Assembly: GCF_001421705.1 (NCBI RefSeq)
Contig: NZ_LMKO01000001.1
Span: 150,567 to 214,566 of the forward strand
Reading direction: 5' to 3'
Source: Xylophilus sp. Leaf220
GTDB taxonomy: Bacteria > Pseudomonadota > Gammaproteobacteria > Burkholderiales > Burkholderiaceae_C
Length of the DNA: 64,000 bases
Part shown: in pieces, positions 47,175-56,317 of the stretch
Layout of the letters: every line of letters begins with the position of its first letter
How positions within the stretch are numbered: position 1 is the stretch's first letter
Notes under the pieces: model-generated
Seen by the model: the letters and a program-made list of their open reading frames with translations, nothing else
The model's database searches: none
What the model was told of the DNA's origin: nothing
Position numbers and translations under genes: made by a program

Positions 47175-48182
47175 ATGAATATTGTGATCCTCGACGACTA
47201 CCAGGATGCGGTGCGCAAGCTGCATTGCGCTGCACGGTTGGACGCCTACTCCGCCAAGGTCTATACCAACACCGTCAAGGGTCTGGGCCAGTTGTCGGTT
47301 CGGCTGCGCGATGCTGAGATCATCGTCCTGATCCGAGAGCGGACACAGATCAACCGCCAGCTGATCGAGAAGCTGCCGCGCCTGAAATTGATCGCCCAGA
47401 CGGGCAAGGTCGGTGCCCATATCGACGTGCAGGCCTGTACCGAGCGGGGCGTGGCGGTGGCCGAGGGGGTGGGCTCGCCGATCGCGCCGGCCGAACTGAC
47501 CTGGGCGTTGACCATGGCGGCGATGCGCCGCTTGCCGCAGTACATCGCCAACCTCAAGCACGGCGCCTGGCAGCAGTCGGGCCTGCGCGCCGCGTCGATG
47601 CCGCCGAATTTCGGCGTCGGTAACGTGCTGCGGGGCAAGACGCTGGGGATCTGGGGCTACGGCAAGATCGGCCAACTGGTCGCCGGTTACGCGCAGGCAT
47701 TCGGCATGCACGTCAGGGTCTGGGGCCGCGATGCCTCGCGCGCCAAGGCGCGGGCCGACGGCTACCAGGCCGCCAACAGCCGCGAAGAATTCTTCCAGCA
47801 GTGCGACGTGGTGTCGCTGCATCTGCGCCTGAACGACGAGACGCGCGGCATCGTCAAGCTCGACGACCTGTTGTGCATGAAGCCGACGGCCCTGATCGTG
47901 AACACGTCGCGTGCGGAATTGATCGAGCCCGAAGCCCTGCTCACCGCGCTCAACCGTGGACGGCCGGGCATGGGCGCCATCGACGTGTTCGAGACCGAGC
48001 CGCCCTTGCAGGGACACGCCCTGCTGCGCCTGGAGAACTGCATCTGCACGCCCCACATCGGCTACGTCGAGCAGGACAGCTACGAGATGTACTTCGGTGC
48101 CGCTTTCGACAACGTCATCAACTACATCAAGGGCGTTCCGACCAACATCGTGAATCCTGGCGCTCTGCAGGTACGACGCTGA
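47175..48182 (+). CDS. D-2-hydroxyacid dehydrogenase family protein
   Basis: 335 aa NAD-linked oxidoreductase. NAD fold GKTLGIWGYGKIGQLVAGYAQ, substrate-domain residues RERTQINRQLIEKLPRLKLIAQTGKVGAHID, catalytic Arg in VNTSRAELI, Glu in VFETEPP and His in CTPHIGYVEQD. Closest in feel to phosphoglycerate-dehydrogenase-like enzymes of unknown substrate. Position says nothing of pathway. Confidence 0.92.
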   Translation: MNIVILDDYQDAVRKLHCAARLDAYSAKVYTNTVKGLGQLSVRLRDAEIIVLIRERTQINRQLIEKLPRLKLIAQTGKVGAHIDVQACTERGVAVAEGVGSPIAPAELTWALTMAAMRRLPQYIANLKHGAWQQSGLRAASMPPNFGVGNVLRGKTLGIWGYGKIGQLVAGYAQAFGMHVRVWGRDASRAKARADGYQAANSREEFFQQCDVVSLHLRLNDETRGIVKLDDLLCMKPTALIVNTSRAELIEPEALLTALNRGRPGMGAIDVFETEPPLQGHALLRLENCICTPHIGYVEQDSYEMYFGAAFDNVINYIKGVPTNIVNPGALQVRR

Positions 48183-48338
48183 GTCTGCCAGTGCGGCGAG
48201 CAAGGGATCGGGTCGGGTTTCAGGCCCTACAGCCGTGCCCCCTTGGCGTCCGAAATCTCGCCCAACCGTCTGATCATTCCGTGCCGACCGCTGCGGCGCG
48301 CGGGCAGCCTTCTACCGAATCTCCTCGACCCCGTGCCC

Positions 48339-50543
48339 TCAAGTCTCCGGCTTCGGCGGCTTTCCTTTGTTCAGCGCTTCCAGGTCCAGCAGGTCGAAGT
48401 CGATCAGGTTGTCGTCCGTCCGCGGTACCGGACCGAACCCGGCAGGAGCCGCAGGAGCACGCGCGTCCGGGGCTGCATTCGGCTCCTCGACCGGCATATC
48501 GAAGCTGAGAGGCTCCAGGCCGATGTCCTCGATGGCGTGGTCCTGGCGCAGCTCTTCCAGCGTGAAGCTGGGACGGTAGTCGTCCAAGGCGTCGGGCGAT
48601 GGCTGTGCTGCCGCAGCGGGCGCAGGGTCGGCAAAAGCCCGGCCTGCCGCCAAATCCTTGCCTGGCGAAAAAGCCGTCGATGCGGCCACGGCGCCAGCAG
48701 CGCCTGCCCCGGCCGGTTCGCGAGCAGCACTGTCGCCCTGGCGGGACGTCGGATCCTGCTGGATGGCGATCCGTGCCACCGCATGCAGCAGCAGCAGTTC
48801 GCGATACGCCTCCAGCTCGAACGGCGAGGCGCCCTGCTGACCCGGCTTGCGGAAGAGATAGTCCTCGACCACGTCCAGGATGTCCTTGCGCTCCCAGTGG
48901 GCCTCGATGCGTGCCAGGGCATCCGGATAGTCCTCCAGACGCCGACGGCTCTTGAGGAAACCTGCGAATACGGGAACGTCGGCATTGAAGCTCGTGTTGA
49001 ACTCGTCGCGCAATTTCCGATAGGCATCGGTCAGGCTCAGCGTGTGCAGGATCTTCAGCAAGTCGAGGTACACGGCCGGATTGACGCCCGGATGCGCGGC
49101 GATGTAGCCCTGCAGCAGCTCGATCGCCTGCTCGTACTGGCCGAGCGACACGTAGAACTCGGCGTTCTGCTGCACGTCGAGCAATGCGTCGGTATCCAGC
49201 TGGCGCAACTCGTGCGCAGCGGCAGTGGCGGCGGCGGCCGAACTGGCGCCTGTCGCCGCCAGAGGTGCCGCATCGAACACCTGGTGCGCAGGCTCCACCT
49301 GCTCCGGCACGAAACTGCCGGGTTCGAAGGCCGGCGGCGGCACCGCAGCAGCGGGAACAGCCCGCGGCGGCACGTCGATCGGCGTGCGGGCGGCCGCCGG
49401 GGTGGCGGCGCGGTCGCCCGGCACGACCGGTACTGTGACCGGAAGCGGCTCCAGCACCGAATCCTGGAAAGACGGCGCGACCGGCGCCTGCGCGGCTGTC
49501 GGGCGGGGCCGCCACCAGACGGCGCCGGACGCATCCCGCTTGCCCGACCGGCCGAGCAGGAAGAACACGAGGGCGGAGACCAGCAACGCCACGGCGCCGA
49601 GAGCACCCCACAGGTACAGCTGCCGGTCGCTTTCCGCCTCTTCCACCCGCGCCTGCAGTTCGGCCTCACGGGCCCGGTCGCGGGCGGCACTGCTCTGCAG
49701 CGTCTTCACTTGGTCCTGCAGCGTCTGAACACTGCGTGCCTGGTCGGCATCGGCCTGGGCGGCCGTTTCCGGCGACACTTCTGCAAACAGGCGGCGCCAC
49801 GCGGCCGCGGCCATCGCGCGCTGCTCGGGCGTCACGGTGGCAGAGGGCGCGATCATGTCGAACGAGGGGCGCAGCGGCAGGTTGTGCTCCTCGAGCCACT
49901 CGGTGGGGGATTGCAACTCGAGCCGGGGAATTCCCGGTGCCGGGGCCTTCTTGACCGGCGCGGCCTCTGCACGGCGCGGCGGGGCGGACCGCGGTGCCGT
50001 GGCCGGCTTGGCGGCCGCCGCGGCGGTTCGCCCTGGCGCGGAAGACGGGGCGACGCGGCCCGACGCACCACTGTCCACCGACGCAGTCGGCGGCGGAACA
50101 TTGCCACCGCGGCGCACCGCCTCGGCCGGGCGCTCGGGCAACGCGATCGCCGGGATCGGATCGGCCTGCGCGGTGGGCGAGGACGCGAGCAGCACGTAGC
50201 GCCGGGACAGGCCCTGTCCGCAACCGGCCCGCAGGTTGACCGATACGACCGGCTCGTTCACCGCGATGGCCGACGCCAGCTGGATCCGCACCTGCGATGG
50301 CTGCGCGCCCGGCAGGGTCGCGACCTGGACGCGCGACGGATCGACCCGGGTCTCTCCGTAGAACAATTCGGCCTGCGCGCAGGCCGACCCGCCGTCGGAG
50401 GGGCCGTCCAGCGTCAGGTCGAAAGTCAATTGGAGCGGTTGGCCGACGACGGCGGCGCCACGCGGCGATCCCAGCGAAAGCGCATGGCCTGCCGAGGCGG
50501 CTGCCAGCAATGCGATGCCGAGGACGGTTTTACTGCTTGTCAC
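48339..50543 (-). CDS. FimV-like peptidoglycan/pilus assembly protein
   Basis: 734 aa. Signal peptide (TVLGIALLAAASAGHA), then the FimV N-terminal domain (LSLGSPRGAAVVGQPLQLTFDLTLD; QVRIQLASAIAVNEPVVSVNLRAGCG). A Pro/Ala linker, coiled coil (LQDQVKTLQSSAARDRAREAELQARVEEAE), one membrane helix (WGALGAVALLVSALVFFLLG), cytoplasmic TPR-like helices (NAEFYVSLGQYEQAIELLQGYI) and the acidic tail DDNLIDFDLLDLEAL follow. No LysM motif is obvious. Start codon is GTG at 50543. FimV homologues scaffold type IV pilus and polar proteins; divergent from the beta-oxidation genes. Confidence 0.85.
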   Translation of the reverse strand: MTSSKTVLGIALLAAASAGHALSLGSPRGAAVVGQPLQLTFDLTLDGPSDGGSACAQAELFYGETRVDPSRVQVATLPGAQPSQVRIQLASAIAVNEPVVSVNLRAGCGQGLSRRYVLLASSPTAQADPIPAIALPERPAEAVRRGGNVPPPTASVDSGASGRVAPSSAPGRTAAAAAKPATAPRSAPPRRAEAAPVKKAPAPGIPRLELQSPTEWLEEHNLPLRPSFDMIAPSATVTPEQRAMAAAAWRRLFAEVSPETAAQADADQARSVQTLQDQVKTLQSSAARDRAREAELQARVEEAESDRQLYLWGALGAVALLVSALVFFLLGRSGKRDASGAVWWRPRPTAAQAPVAPSFQDSVLEPLPVTVPVVPGDRAATPAAARTPIDVPPRAVPAAAVPPPAFEPGSFVPEQVEPAHQVFDAAPLAATGASSAAAATAAAHELRQLDTDALLDVQQNAEFYVSLGQYEQAIELLQGYIAAHPGVNPAVYLDLLKILHTLSLTDAYRKLRDEFNTSFNADVPVFAGFLKSRRRLEDYPDALARIEAHWERKDILDVVEDYLFRKPGQQGASPFELEAYRELLLLHAVARIAIQQDPTSRQGDSAAREPAGAGAAGAVAASTAFSPGKDLAAGRAFADPAPAAAAQPSPDALDDYRPSFTLEELRQDHAIEDIGLEPLSFDMPVEEPNAAPDARAPAAPAGFGPVPRTDDNLIDFDLLDLEALNKGKPPKPET

Positions 50544-50612
50544 GCGCGGTCTTCTCCATGTCGGTCGATTCTGTCACAGGGCTTCACAAATCCGTGGCGT
50601 GATAATTACCCC

Positions 50613-52133
50613 ATGCATAAGGTTTATCCCACCACCGCCGTGATCGGCGCAGGTGCCATGGGGCGCGGTATCGCCCAGATGGCGGTCCAGGCAGGAAGCT
50701 CCGTCGTGGTGTTCGACCGGCAGCCCGGTGCGGCAGAGGAGGCGGTGAAAGCCGTCCGTGCCCAGTGGGATCGCCTGGTAGAGAAGGGCCGGCTGACCGC
50801 CGATGCCGCCGCGGACCAGGCCGGCCGGCTGTCGGTCGCCGAATCGCTGCAGGCCTTGTCGCCCGCCACCCTGGTGGTCGAGGCGATCGTCGAGCAGATC
50901 GATGCCAAGCGCCAGCTGTTCGCGGCGCTCGAGGACATCGTGGCCGCCGATGCGGTGCTGGCGACCAACACGTCGTCGCTCTCGGTGACGGCCATCGCGG
51001 CGTCGCTGCGGCATCCCGAGCGCTTCGCCGGACTGCATTTCTTCAATCCGGTGCCCCTGATGAAGGTGGTGGAGGTGATCGCCGGCCTGCGGACCGCGCC
51101 GGCCACCTGCGACGCCCTGCAGGCCTACGTCGGCCGGATGGGCCACACGGCGGTCCGCGCCGAAGACACTCCGGGGTTCATCGTCAACCACGCCGGTCGG
51201 GGCTACGGCACCGAGGCGCTGCGGATCGTCGGCGAGAAAGTGGCCGATTTCGCGACCATCGACCGCATCCTGCGCGACCAGATCGGCTTCAAGCTGGGAC
51301 CGTTCGAGCTGCTGGACCTGACCGGCCTGGACGTCTCGCATCCGGTGATGGAGTCGATCTACGACCAGTACTACCAGGAACCGCGCTACCGCCCGAGCGC
51401 GATCACCGCCCAGCGCCTTGCCGGCAACATGCTGGGCCGCAAGACCGGCGAGGGCTTCTATCGCTATGCCGACGGCAGGGCGGACGCGCCGGCGGAGCCG
51501 CCGGTGCCGGTCGTCGACGACATGCCGCCGGTATGGGTGTCGCCGCGCGCCGCGCGCCGGGCCGAACTGCTGCAGCTGCTCAAGGACCTGGGCGCGACGG
51601 TGGAGACGGGCGTGTCGCCCTCGCCCGGCGCACTCACGATCGTGGCGCCGCTGGGCTTCGACATCACTACCGTGGCGGTGGTCGAGCGGCTCGATCCGGC
51701 GCGCACCGTCGGCATCGACTTGCTGGCCGCCGACGTCGCCACCAGGCGCCGGGTGCTGGCGGTCAACCCCGCCACCCGCCGCGACATGCGCGACGCGGCC
51801 CATGCCCTGTTCTCCCGCGACGGCAAGCCGGTCAGCGTGGTGCGCGACAGCGGCGGCTTCGTGACGCAGCGGGTGGTGGCGACGATCGTCAACATCGCCT
51901 CCGACATGTGCCAGCAGGGCGTGTGCACGCCGCAGGACCTCGACACCGCGGTGACGCTGGGCCTGGGCTACCCCACCGGACCGTTGGCGCTGGGCAATTT
52001 GCTCGGCCCGACGAATATCCTCGAGGTGCTGTTCAACCTGCAGACGGTGTACGGCGATCCGCGCTACCGCCCGAGCCCGTGGCTGCGCCGCCGCGGCGCG
52101 ATCGGCCTGAGCCTGCTGCATACCGAAGACTAG
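50613..52133 (+). CDS. 3-hydroxyacyl-CoA dehydrogenase (PaaH/PaaC type)
   Basis: 506 aa, NAD-dependent oxidation of 3-hydroxyacyl-CoA. NAD motif VIGAGAMGRGIAQMAVQAGS, EAIVEQIDAKRQLFAALE, NTSSLSVTAIA, catalytic region LHFFNPVPLMKVVEVI, and a second C-terminal 3HCDH domain after a linker (VRDSGGFVTQRVVATIVNIASDMCQQG; LGLGYPTGPLALGNLLGP). The duplicated C-terminal domain is typical of the phenylacetate-type PaaH. No paa genes are adjacent, so the pathway is uncertain. Followed by an enoyl-CoA hydratase. Confidence 0.92.
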   Translation: MHKVYPTTAVIGAGAMGRGIAQMAVQAGSSVVVFDRQPGAAEEAVKAVRAQWDRLVEKGRLTADAAADQAGRLSVAESLQALSPATLVVEAIVEQIDAKRQLFAALEDIVAADAVLATNTSSLSVTAIAASLRHPERFAGLHFFNPVPLMKVVEVIAGLRTAPATCDALQAYVGRMGHTAVRAEDTPGFIVNHAGRGYGTEALRIVGEKVADFATIDRILRDQIGFKLGPFELLDLTGLDVSHPVMESIYDQYYQEPRYRPSAITAQRLAGNMLGRKTGEGFYRYADGRADAPAEPPVPVVDDMPPVWVSPRAARRAELLQLLKDLGATVETGVSPSPGALTIVAPLGFDITTVAVVERLDPARTVGIDLLAADVATRRRVLAVNPATRRDMRDAAHALFSRDGKPVSVVRDSGGFVTQRVVATIVNIASDMCQQGVCTPQDLDTAVTLGLGYPTGPLALGNLLGPTNILEVLFNLQTVYGDPRYRPSPWLRRRGAIGLSLLHTED

Positions 52134-52185
52134 ACAGCGCGCGCCTTCCCGGCGCCGCCCACCGCATCCCACGACAAAGGCCCGC

Positions 52186-52959
52186 ATGCCCGCCGAGCTC
52201 AAGACCAGCAGCCATGGGGCCACCATGGTGCTCACGCTGCACAACCCCGACCAGCGCAACGCGCTCGGGCCCGCGATGTACGCCGCAGGCATCGAGGCGC
52301 TGAACGCCGCCGGGCCGGAGGTGCGTTCGGTCGTCATCGTCGGATCGGGCGGCTTCTTCTGCGCCGGCGGCGACCTGCAGCGCCTGCAGCACAACCGCCA
52401 GGAGCCGCCCGAAGTGCAGGCGCAGAGCATCGATGCGCTGCACCTGTGGCTGGAGGAGATCCGTTCGTTCCCCTGCCCGGTGATCGCGGCGGTGGAGGGG
52501 GCGGCGGCCGGCGCCGGCTTCTCGCTGGCGCTGGGCTGCGACTTCATCGTGGCCGCCAGCAACAGCGTCTTCGCGATGTCGCACACCGGCGTGGCGCTCT
52601 CGCCCGACGGTGGAGGATCGTGGCAACTGGCGCGCTTCCTGCCGCGCCAGCTGGCCAGCGAGCTGATCATGCTGGGCCAGCGGATCGATGCCGAGCGGCT
52701 GCGGCACTTCGGCATCGTCAACCGAGTCTGTGCGCCGGGCAGCGCGCTGGACGAGGCGCTGTCGCTGGCCGAGCAACTGAACCAGCGCGCGCCCAACGCA
52801 CTCGCCAGCACCAAGGAACTGCTGAGCAGCGCGATGGACCATCCGCTCGGCCCGCACCTGACCAGGGAGCGCGACCAGTTCGTGCTGAACCTGCACCACG
52901 CCAACGCCGGCATCGGCATCGGCGCCTTCCTGGGCATGACGAAGCCGGATTACGAATGA
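52186..52959 (+). CDS. Enoyl-CoA hydratase/isomerase family protein
   Basis: 257 aa crotonase fold. Oxyanion-hole motifs FFCAGGDLQRL and EGAAAGAGFSLALGCDFIVAA; ALSPDGGGSW replaces the region where the catalytic Glu pair usually lies (Asp-Gly). Substrate unknown; the missing glutamates suggest isomerase or hydrolase-like chemistry instead of classical hydration. Same strand as the 3-hydroxyacyl-CoA dehydrogenase, 52 bases apart. Confidence 0.9.
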   Translation: MPAELKTSSHGATMVLTLHNPDQRNALGPAMYAAGIEALNAAGPEVRSVVIVGSGGFFCAGGDLQRLQHNRQEPPEVQAQSIDALHLWLEEIRSFPCPVIAAVEGAAAGAGFSLALGCDFIVAASNSVFAMSHTGVALSPDGGGSWQLARFLPRQLASELIMLGQRIDAERLRHFGIVNRVCAPGSALDEALSLAEQLNQRAPNALASTKELLSSAMDHPLGPHLTRERDQFVLNLHHANAGIGIGAFLGMTKPDYE

Positions 52960-52964
52960 AACAT

Positions 52965-53012
52965 GGCTGGAGCCGGCGCAGGATGCCGGCCTCCAGCTAT
53001 CGATTCAATAGC
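52965..53012 (-). repeat. Dispersed palindromic repeat copy, opposite orientation
   Basis: On the minus strand: GCTATTGAATCGATAGC (53012-52996), TGGAGGCCGGC, ATCCTGC, GCCGGCTCCAGCC. Stem GGAGGCCGGC..GCCGGCTCC is near perfect. Lies between the hydratase and the Crp gene. Confidence 0.7.
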
Positions 53013-53071
53013 ACCCCACGCTGCAGTCGCTGCCGCTGGGCAGCGAACCCCAGTCACCCATACGACAGACC

Positions 53072-53791
53072 ATGGACGAACCGATTCTTACCATCGAAGA
53101 ACGCGAGGCGATCAACTCCGGTCGCTGGTTCTCTTCCTTGTCGCCCTCGTTGCGGCACGACATCCTCCGATGCGCATACGTCAAACGCTACAAGGACGGC
53201 GACCTGCTGGCCGCCCGTGGCGACTCGCCCGAAGAGTGGGTGGCCTGCGCCCGCGGCGCGGTGCGCGTCAGCTCCACCTCGGTCTCGGGCAAGCAGATCA
53301 CGCTGACCTACGTGGAGCCGGGCATCTGGTTCGGCGACGTGGCCTTCTTCGACGGCGAGAAGCGCACGCACGACTGCTATGCGCATGGCGACACCACCAC
53401 CCTCTGCGTGGCACGGGCCGACTTCCGCAAGATCCTGTCGGCCCACGTCGAGCTCTACGAGGCACTGCTGCGCCTGCACGCCCGCCGCATCCGCACGCTG
53501 TTCGGGCTGGTGGAAGACCTCAACACCCTGCCCCTGCGGGCACGGCTGGCCAAGCAGCTGGGCCACCTGGCCCGCAGCTACGGCGTGCCGAGCCTGGGCG
53601 ACAACAACGAGATCCGCATCTCCCTCCACCTGGCCCAGGAAGAACTGGCCCAGCTACTGGGTGCCTCGCGCCAGCGGGTGAACCAGGAGCTGAAGACGAT
53701 GGAGCGCGAGGACGTGATCCGCATCGAAACCGCCGGGCTGGTCGTGCGCGACCGCCAGGCGCTGCGCAGCATCGGCGACGCAGACCACTGA
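53072..53791 (+). CDS. Crp/Fnr family transcription regulator
   Basis: 239 aa. Cyclic-nucleotide-binding-type beta barrel (GDLLAARGDSPEEWVACARGAV; TYVEPGIWFGDVAFFDGEKRTHDCYAHGDTTTLCV) and a C-terminal winged helix with helix-turn-helix LAQEELAQLLGASRQRVNQELKTMEREDVI. The four Fnr-type N-terminal Cys are absent, so it is not an oxygen sensor of the Fnr kind. Ligand unknown. Upstream of the phosphotransferase; target genes not evident. Confidence 0.92.
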   Translation: MDEPILTIEEREAINSGRWFSSLSPSLRHDILRCAYVKRYKDGDLLAARGDSPEEWVACARGAVRVSSTSVSGKQITLTYVEPGIWFGDVAFFDGEKRTHDCYAHGDTTTLCVARADFRKILSAHVELYEALLRLHARRIRTLFGLVEDLNTLPLRARLAKQLGHLARSYGVPSLGDNNEIRISLHLAQEELAQLLGASRQRVNQELKTMEREDVIRIETAGLVVRDRQALRSIGDADH

Positions 53792-53827
53792 CCGGGGCCC
53801 CGCGGGCCCTCGATTGACAAAGGCCCC

Positions 53828-54919
53828 ATGACGACCACCAGCTACAGCCACTTCGAGGGCACCCGCCCTGTTTCCGACCAGCACGCGATCGACGTGCCCG
53901 CGCTGGAGGCCTGGCTCTCCACCCGCATCGAGGGCTTCGCGGGACCCTTGTCGGTGGAGATGTTCAAGGGCGGCCAGTCCAACCCCACCTACAAGCTGGT
54001 GACGCCGTCGACCGCGTACGTGTTGCGCTCTAAGCCCGGCCCGGTGAGCAGGCTGCTGCCCTCGGCCCATGCGATCGAGCGCGAGTTCGCGGTGATGCGC
54101 GGCCTGCACGGCACCGCCGTCCCGGTTCCCCGGATGCATGTGCTGTGCGAGGACGAGTCGGTCATCGGCCGCGCCTTCTACGTGATGGAGTTCATGCAGG
54201 GCCGGGTGCTGTGGGACCAGACGCTGCCCGGCATGGCGAACGCCGAGCGGGCCGCCCTCTACGACGAGATGAACCGCGTCATCGCCGCGCTGCACACCGT
54301 CGACCACCGGGCCTGTGGACTGGAGGCGTATGGCAAGCCGGGCAACTACTTCGAGCGCCAGATCGCCCGCTGGAGCCGCCAGTACCAGGCCTCGGTCACC
54401 GTGCCCATCCCGGAGATGGACCGGCTGATGGAATGGCTGCCGGCGCAAATGCCGGCCAGCGCCCGCGACGAGCGCCATACCTGCGTGGTCCACGGCGACT
54501 ACCGGCTCGACAACCTGATGTTCCACCCGACAGAGCCGAAGGTGCTGGCCTTGCTCGACTGGGAACTCTCGACGCTCGGCCATCCGCTGGCCGACATCAG
54601 CTACCACTGCATGGCCTGGCATATTCCGCAGGGATCGTTCCGCGGCATCGGCGGCGTCGACATCGCCGCGCTGGGCATCCCGTCCGAGGCCGATTACATC
54701 GCCCGCTACTGCGAACGCACCGGCATCGCGACGCCGGCCGAACTGGCGCCCGACTGGAACTTCTACCTGGCCTACAACATGTTCCGCATCGCGGCGATCC
54801 TGCAGGGCATCGCCAAGCGGGTGGAGGCCGGCACCGCGTCGAGCGCCCAGGCCGTCGCTTCGGGCGCGGGCGCGCGGCCGATGGCCGAGCTGGCGTGGCG
54901 TTTCGCGCAGAAGGCGTGA
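53828..54919 (+). CDS. Phosphotransferase family protein (APH, ACAD10/11-like)
   Basis: 363 aa. Aminoglycoside-phosphotransferase-like kinase fold: MFKGGQSNPTYKLVTPSTAYVLRSKP (ATP Lys region), the catalytic loop CVVHGDYRLDNLMFHPTEP and the metal Asp in VLALLDWELSTLGHPLADIS. This group is linked to acyl-CoA dehydrogenase ACAD10/11 and phosphorylates 4-hydroxyacyl-CoA in some cases; here it neighbours beta-oxidation genes, consistent with fatty-acid metabolism. No drug-resistance role is implied. Confidence 0.9.
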   Translation: MTTTSYSHFEGTRPVSDQHAIDVPALEAWLSTRIEGFAGPLSVEMFKGGQSNPTYKLVTPSTAYVLRSKPGPVSRLLPSAHAIEREFAVMRGLHGTAVPVPRMHVLCEDESVIGRAFYVMEFMQGRVLWDQTLPGMANAERAALYDEMNRVIAALHTVDHRACGLEAYGKPGNYFERQIARWSRQYQASVTVPIPEMDRLMEWLPAQMPASARDERHTCVVHGDYRLDNLMFHPTEPKVLALLDWELSTLGHPLADISYHCMAWHIPQGSFRGIGGVDIAALGIPSEADYIARYCERTGIATPAELAPDWNFYLAYNMFRIAAILQGIAKRVEAGTASSAQAVASGAGARPMAELAWRFAQKA

Positions 54920-55030
54920 TCGCAGGGCGTGCCAATACGCGCGATATCTGTAACAGTCTGATGGACAACCCCCGTATAGCGAAGGGCTTTGCCAGATACT
55001 GGCGACGTGTTCAATCCAACAGGAAACGCC

Positions 55031-55396
55031 ATGAAAACGACACGCACCGCCTTCCGTCCTCTGCCCGCCGCACTGCTGCTGGCCACCCTGGCCTTCGGCT
55101 TCACCGCCCATGCCCAAACCGCGGCCATGCCGCCGGCTGAAACTGCGGCAACCCCTGCACCGGCCCAGCCCGGTGCCGGCAAGCGCGCGGTCGAGAGCAC
55201 CAAGCGCACCGCACGTCGTGCAGGCAATGCGACCAAGCGCGGCGCCAAGAAGGCGGTCAACGCCACCGAGAACGTGGCGGAACGTGCCGGTGGCGCTGTA
55301 CGCCGCACCGGCGAGCGTATCGGCGACAAGCTGCCGCCCGCACCACGCGACCAGGGCCTGAACGGCCAGGGCCAGCCACGCGTTCCTGCCAACTGA
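55031..55396 (+). CDS. Secreted Ala/Lys/Arg-rich protein
   Basis: 121 aa. Signal peptide (LPAALLLATLAFGFTAHA), Pro/Ala linker, then a heptad-like basic region KRAVESTKRTARRAGNATKR..GAKKAVNATENVAERAGGAV with an imperfect repeat of about 9-11 residues. It resembles histone-H1/LEA-like low-complexity proteins. Function unknown; possible envelope stress or DNA-compaction-like protein. Terminator at 55443. Confidence 0.7.
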   Translation: MKTTRTAFRPLPAALLLATLAFGFTAHAQTAAMPPAETAATPAPAQPGAGKRAVESTKRTARRAGNATKRGAKKAVNATENVAERAGGAVRRTGERIGDKLPPAPRDQGLNGQGQPRVPAN

Positions 55397-55442
55397 CCAG
55401 CGCCTGCCTCCATCGCACCGACCGCGTCGGTGCATCCCTCTC

Positions 55443-55467
55443 GAAACCCGCCATTGGCGGGTTTTGT
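55443..55467 (+). terminator. Terminator after the Ala/Lys-rich gene
   Basis: AAACCCGCC / GGCGGGTTT around ATT, followed by TG and a short T-run. Confidence 0.8.
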
Positions 55468-55576
55468 CCTACATGGGCTTGCGAATGGCGCGGTTGCGTG
55501 AGCAGGTACCGTTCGATAGATTGGTCGGCTTATGTTGCAGCCGCGCTGCGATCCACACCATCGACCGGAGATATCC

Positions 55577-55831
55577 ATGATTACTTCCAGCAACGGCGAC
55601 CACAACCTTCCCGACGATGTCGATCCAGACGGCGTCGTGGGACGCGCGGCCAACAAGGCCTACGAGACGGTCGATCGCGCGGCGCTCTCCGCGCAGGAAG
55701 GTTGCAACCGACTCAGCAACCTGTGCGATGAGATCGCCGATGTGCCGCGCAACACGATCCGCGAAAACCCGATCGCCGCGGTGACGCTGGCGCTGTCGGT
55801 GGGCTACCTGCTGGGCCGATTGGGACGCTGA
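55577..55831 (+). CDS. Small DUF883/YqjD-like membrane-anchored protein
   Basis: 84 aa. Helical N-terminal half (DGVVGRAANKAYETVDRAALSAQEGCNRLSNL) then DVPRNTIRENPIAAVTLALSVGYLLGRLGR. The RENP-x-A-x-x-x-A-x-x-x-G-x-L-x-G-R-L end matches ElaB/YqjD family proteins with a C-terminal membrane helix; E. coli YqjD anchors ribosomes in stationary phase. Ends at the bidirectional terminator 55862-55894. Confidence 0.75.
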   Translation: MITSSNGDHNLPDDVDPDGVVGRAANKAYETVDRAALSAQEGCNRLSNLCDEIADVPRNTIRENPIAAVTLALSVGYLLGRLGR

Positions 55832-55861
55832 ACGCGCAGACTGCTATCCGACGCAAAAGAA

Positions 55862-55894
55862 AAAACGGGGCGAATGTGAGATTCGCCCCGTTTT
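55862..55894. terminator. Bidirectional terminator
   Basis: AAAACGGGGCGAAT / ATTCGCCCCGTTTT, perfect 14-bp stem with a 5-base loop, between convergent small genes. Confidence 0.92.
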
Positions 55895-55914
55895 GTTTTG
55901 TTTCGACTGTTTGC

Positions 55915-56079
55915 CTATTCGCCCACGGGCTCCGGCTGGATGACGCGCTCGATCTCTTCGTCGACCGGCACGTTGCTCGGCTCGATCAAACCCTCGCCCG
56001 GGCGAGGAATCTCCACCTCGTCGGCCGGATCTTCTTCGGAAATATCTTCGATGTTGGGAAATTCTGGATTGGTCGCCAT
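55915..56079 (-). CDS. Small acidic protein, 54 aa
   Basis: MATNPEFPNIEDISEEDPAD then VEIPRPGEGLIEPSNVPVDEEIERVIQPEP. No hydrophobic segment and strongly acidic. AAGGAGCTTTC lies directly before the ATG, a strong ribosome binding site, which supports expression. No family recognised. Last chromosomal-looking gene before the tRNA fragment. Confidence 0.6.
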   Translation of the reverse strand: MATNPEFPNIEDISEEDPADEVEIPRPGEGLIEPSNVPVDEEIERVIQPEPVGE

Positions 56080-56221
56080 GAAAGCTCCTTGAGAGGGTGA
56101 AAGCGAAAACACGCGTGGCACAAAGCCTTTACGGAGTATCGGCAACGTTATGATCGTTGGCATGCCGGGATTTCGACCCGTGTTCGCTTTTGCAAAAGCC
56201 TACACATGCCGGACTCATTTT

Positions 56222-56263
56222 CTGCCCGTAGCTCAGTTGGATAGAGCATCAGCCTTCTAAGCT
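56222..56263 (+). pseudogene. Truncated tRNA-Arg (TCT anticodon), 5' half
   Basis: CTGCCCG, TA, the D arm GCTCAGTTGGATAGAGC, then ATCAGC-CTTCTAA-GCT: anticodon loop with TCT and the first three 3'-stem bases. The remainder (stem GA, variable loop, T arm GGTTCGA) is missing; the next bases (CTCCAAACTACTGAGG) are unrelated. It marks the left edge of the accessory region and probably an integration or deletion point. Confidence 0.75.
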
Positions 56264-56317
56264 CTCCAAACTACTGAGGATTCATGCGGGTTTGCCGTCG
56301 GTTTGCGCTCCGCAAAA

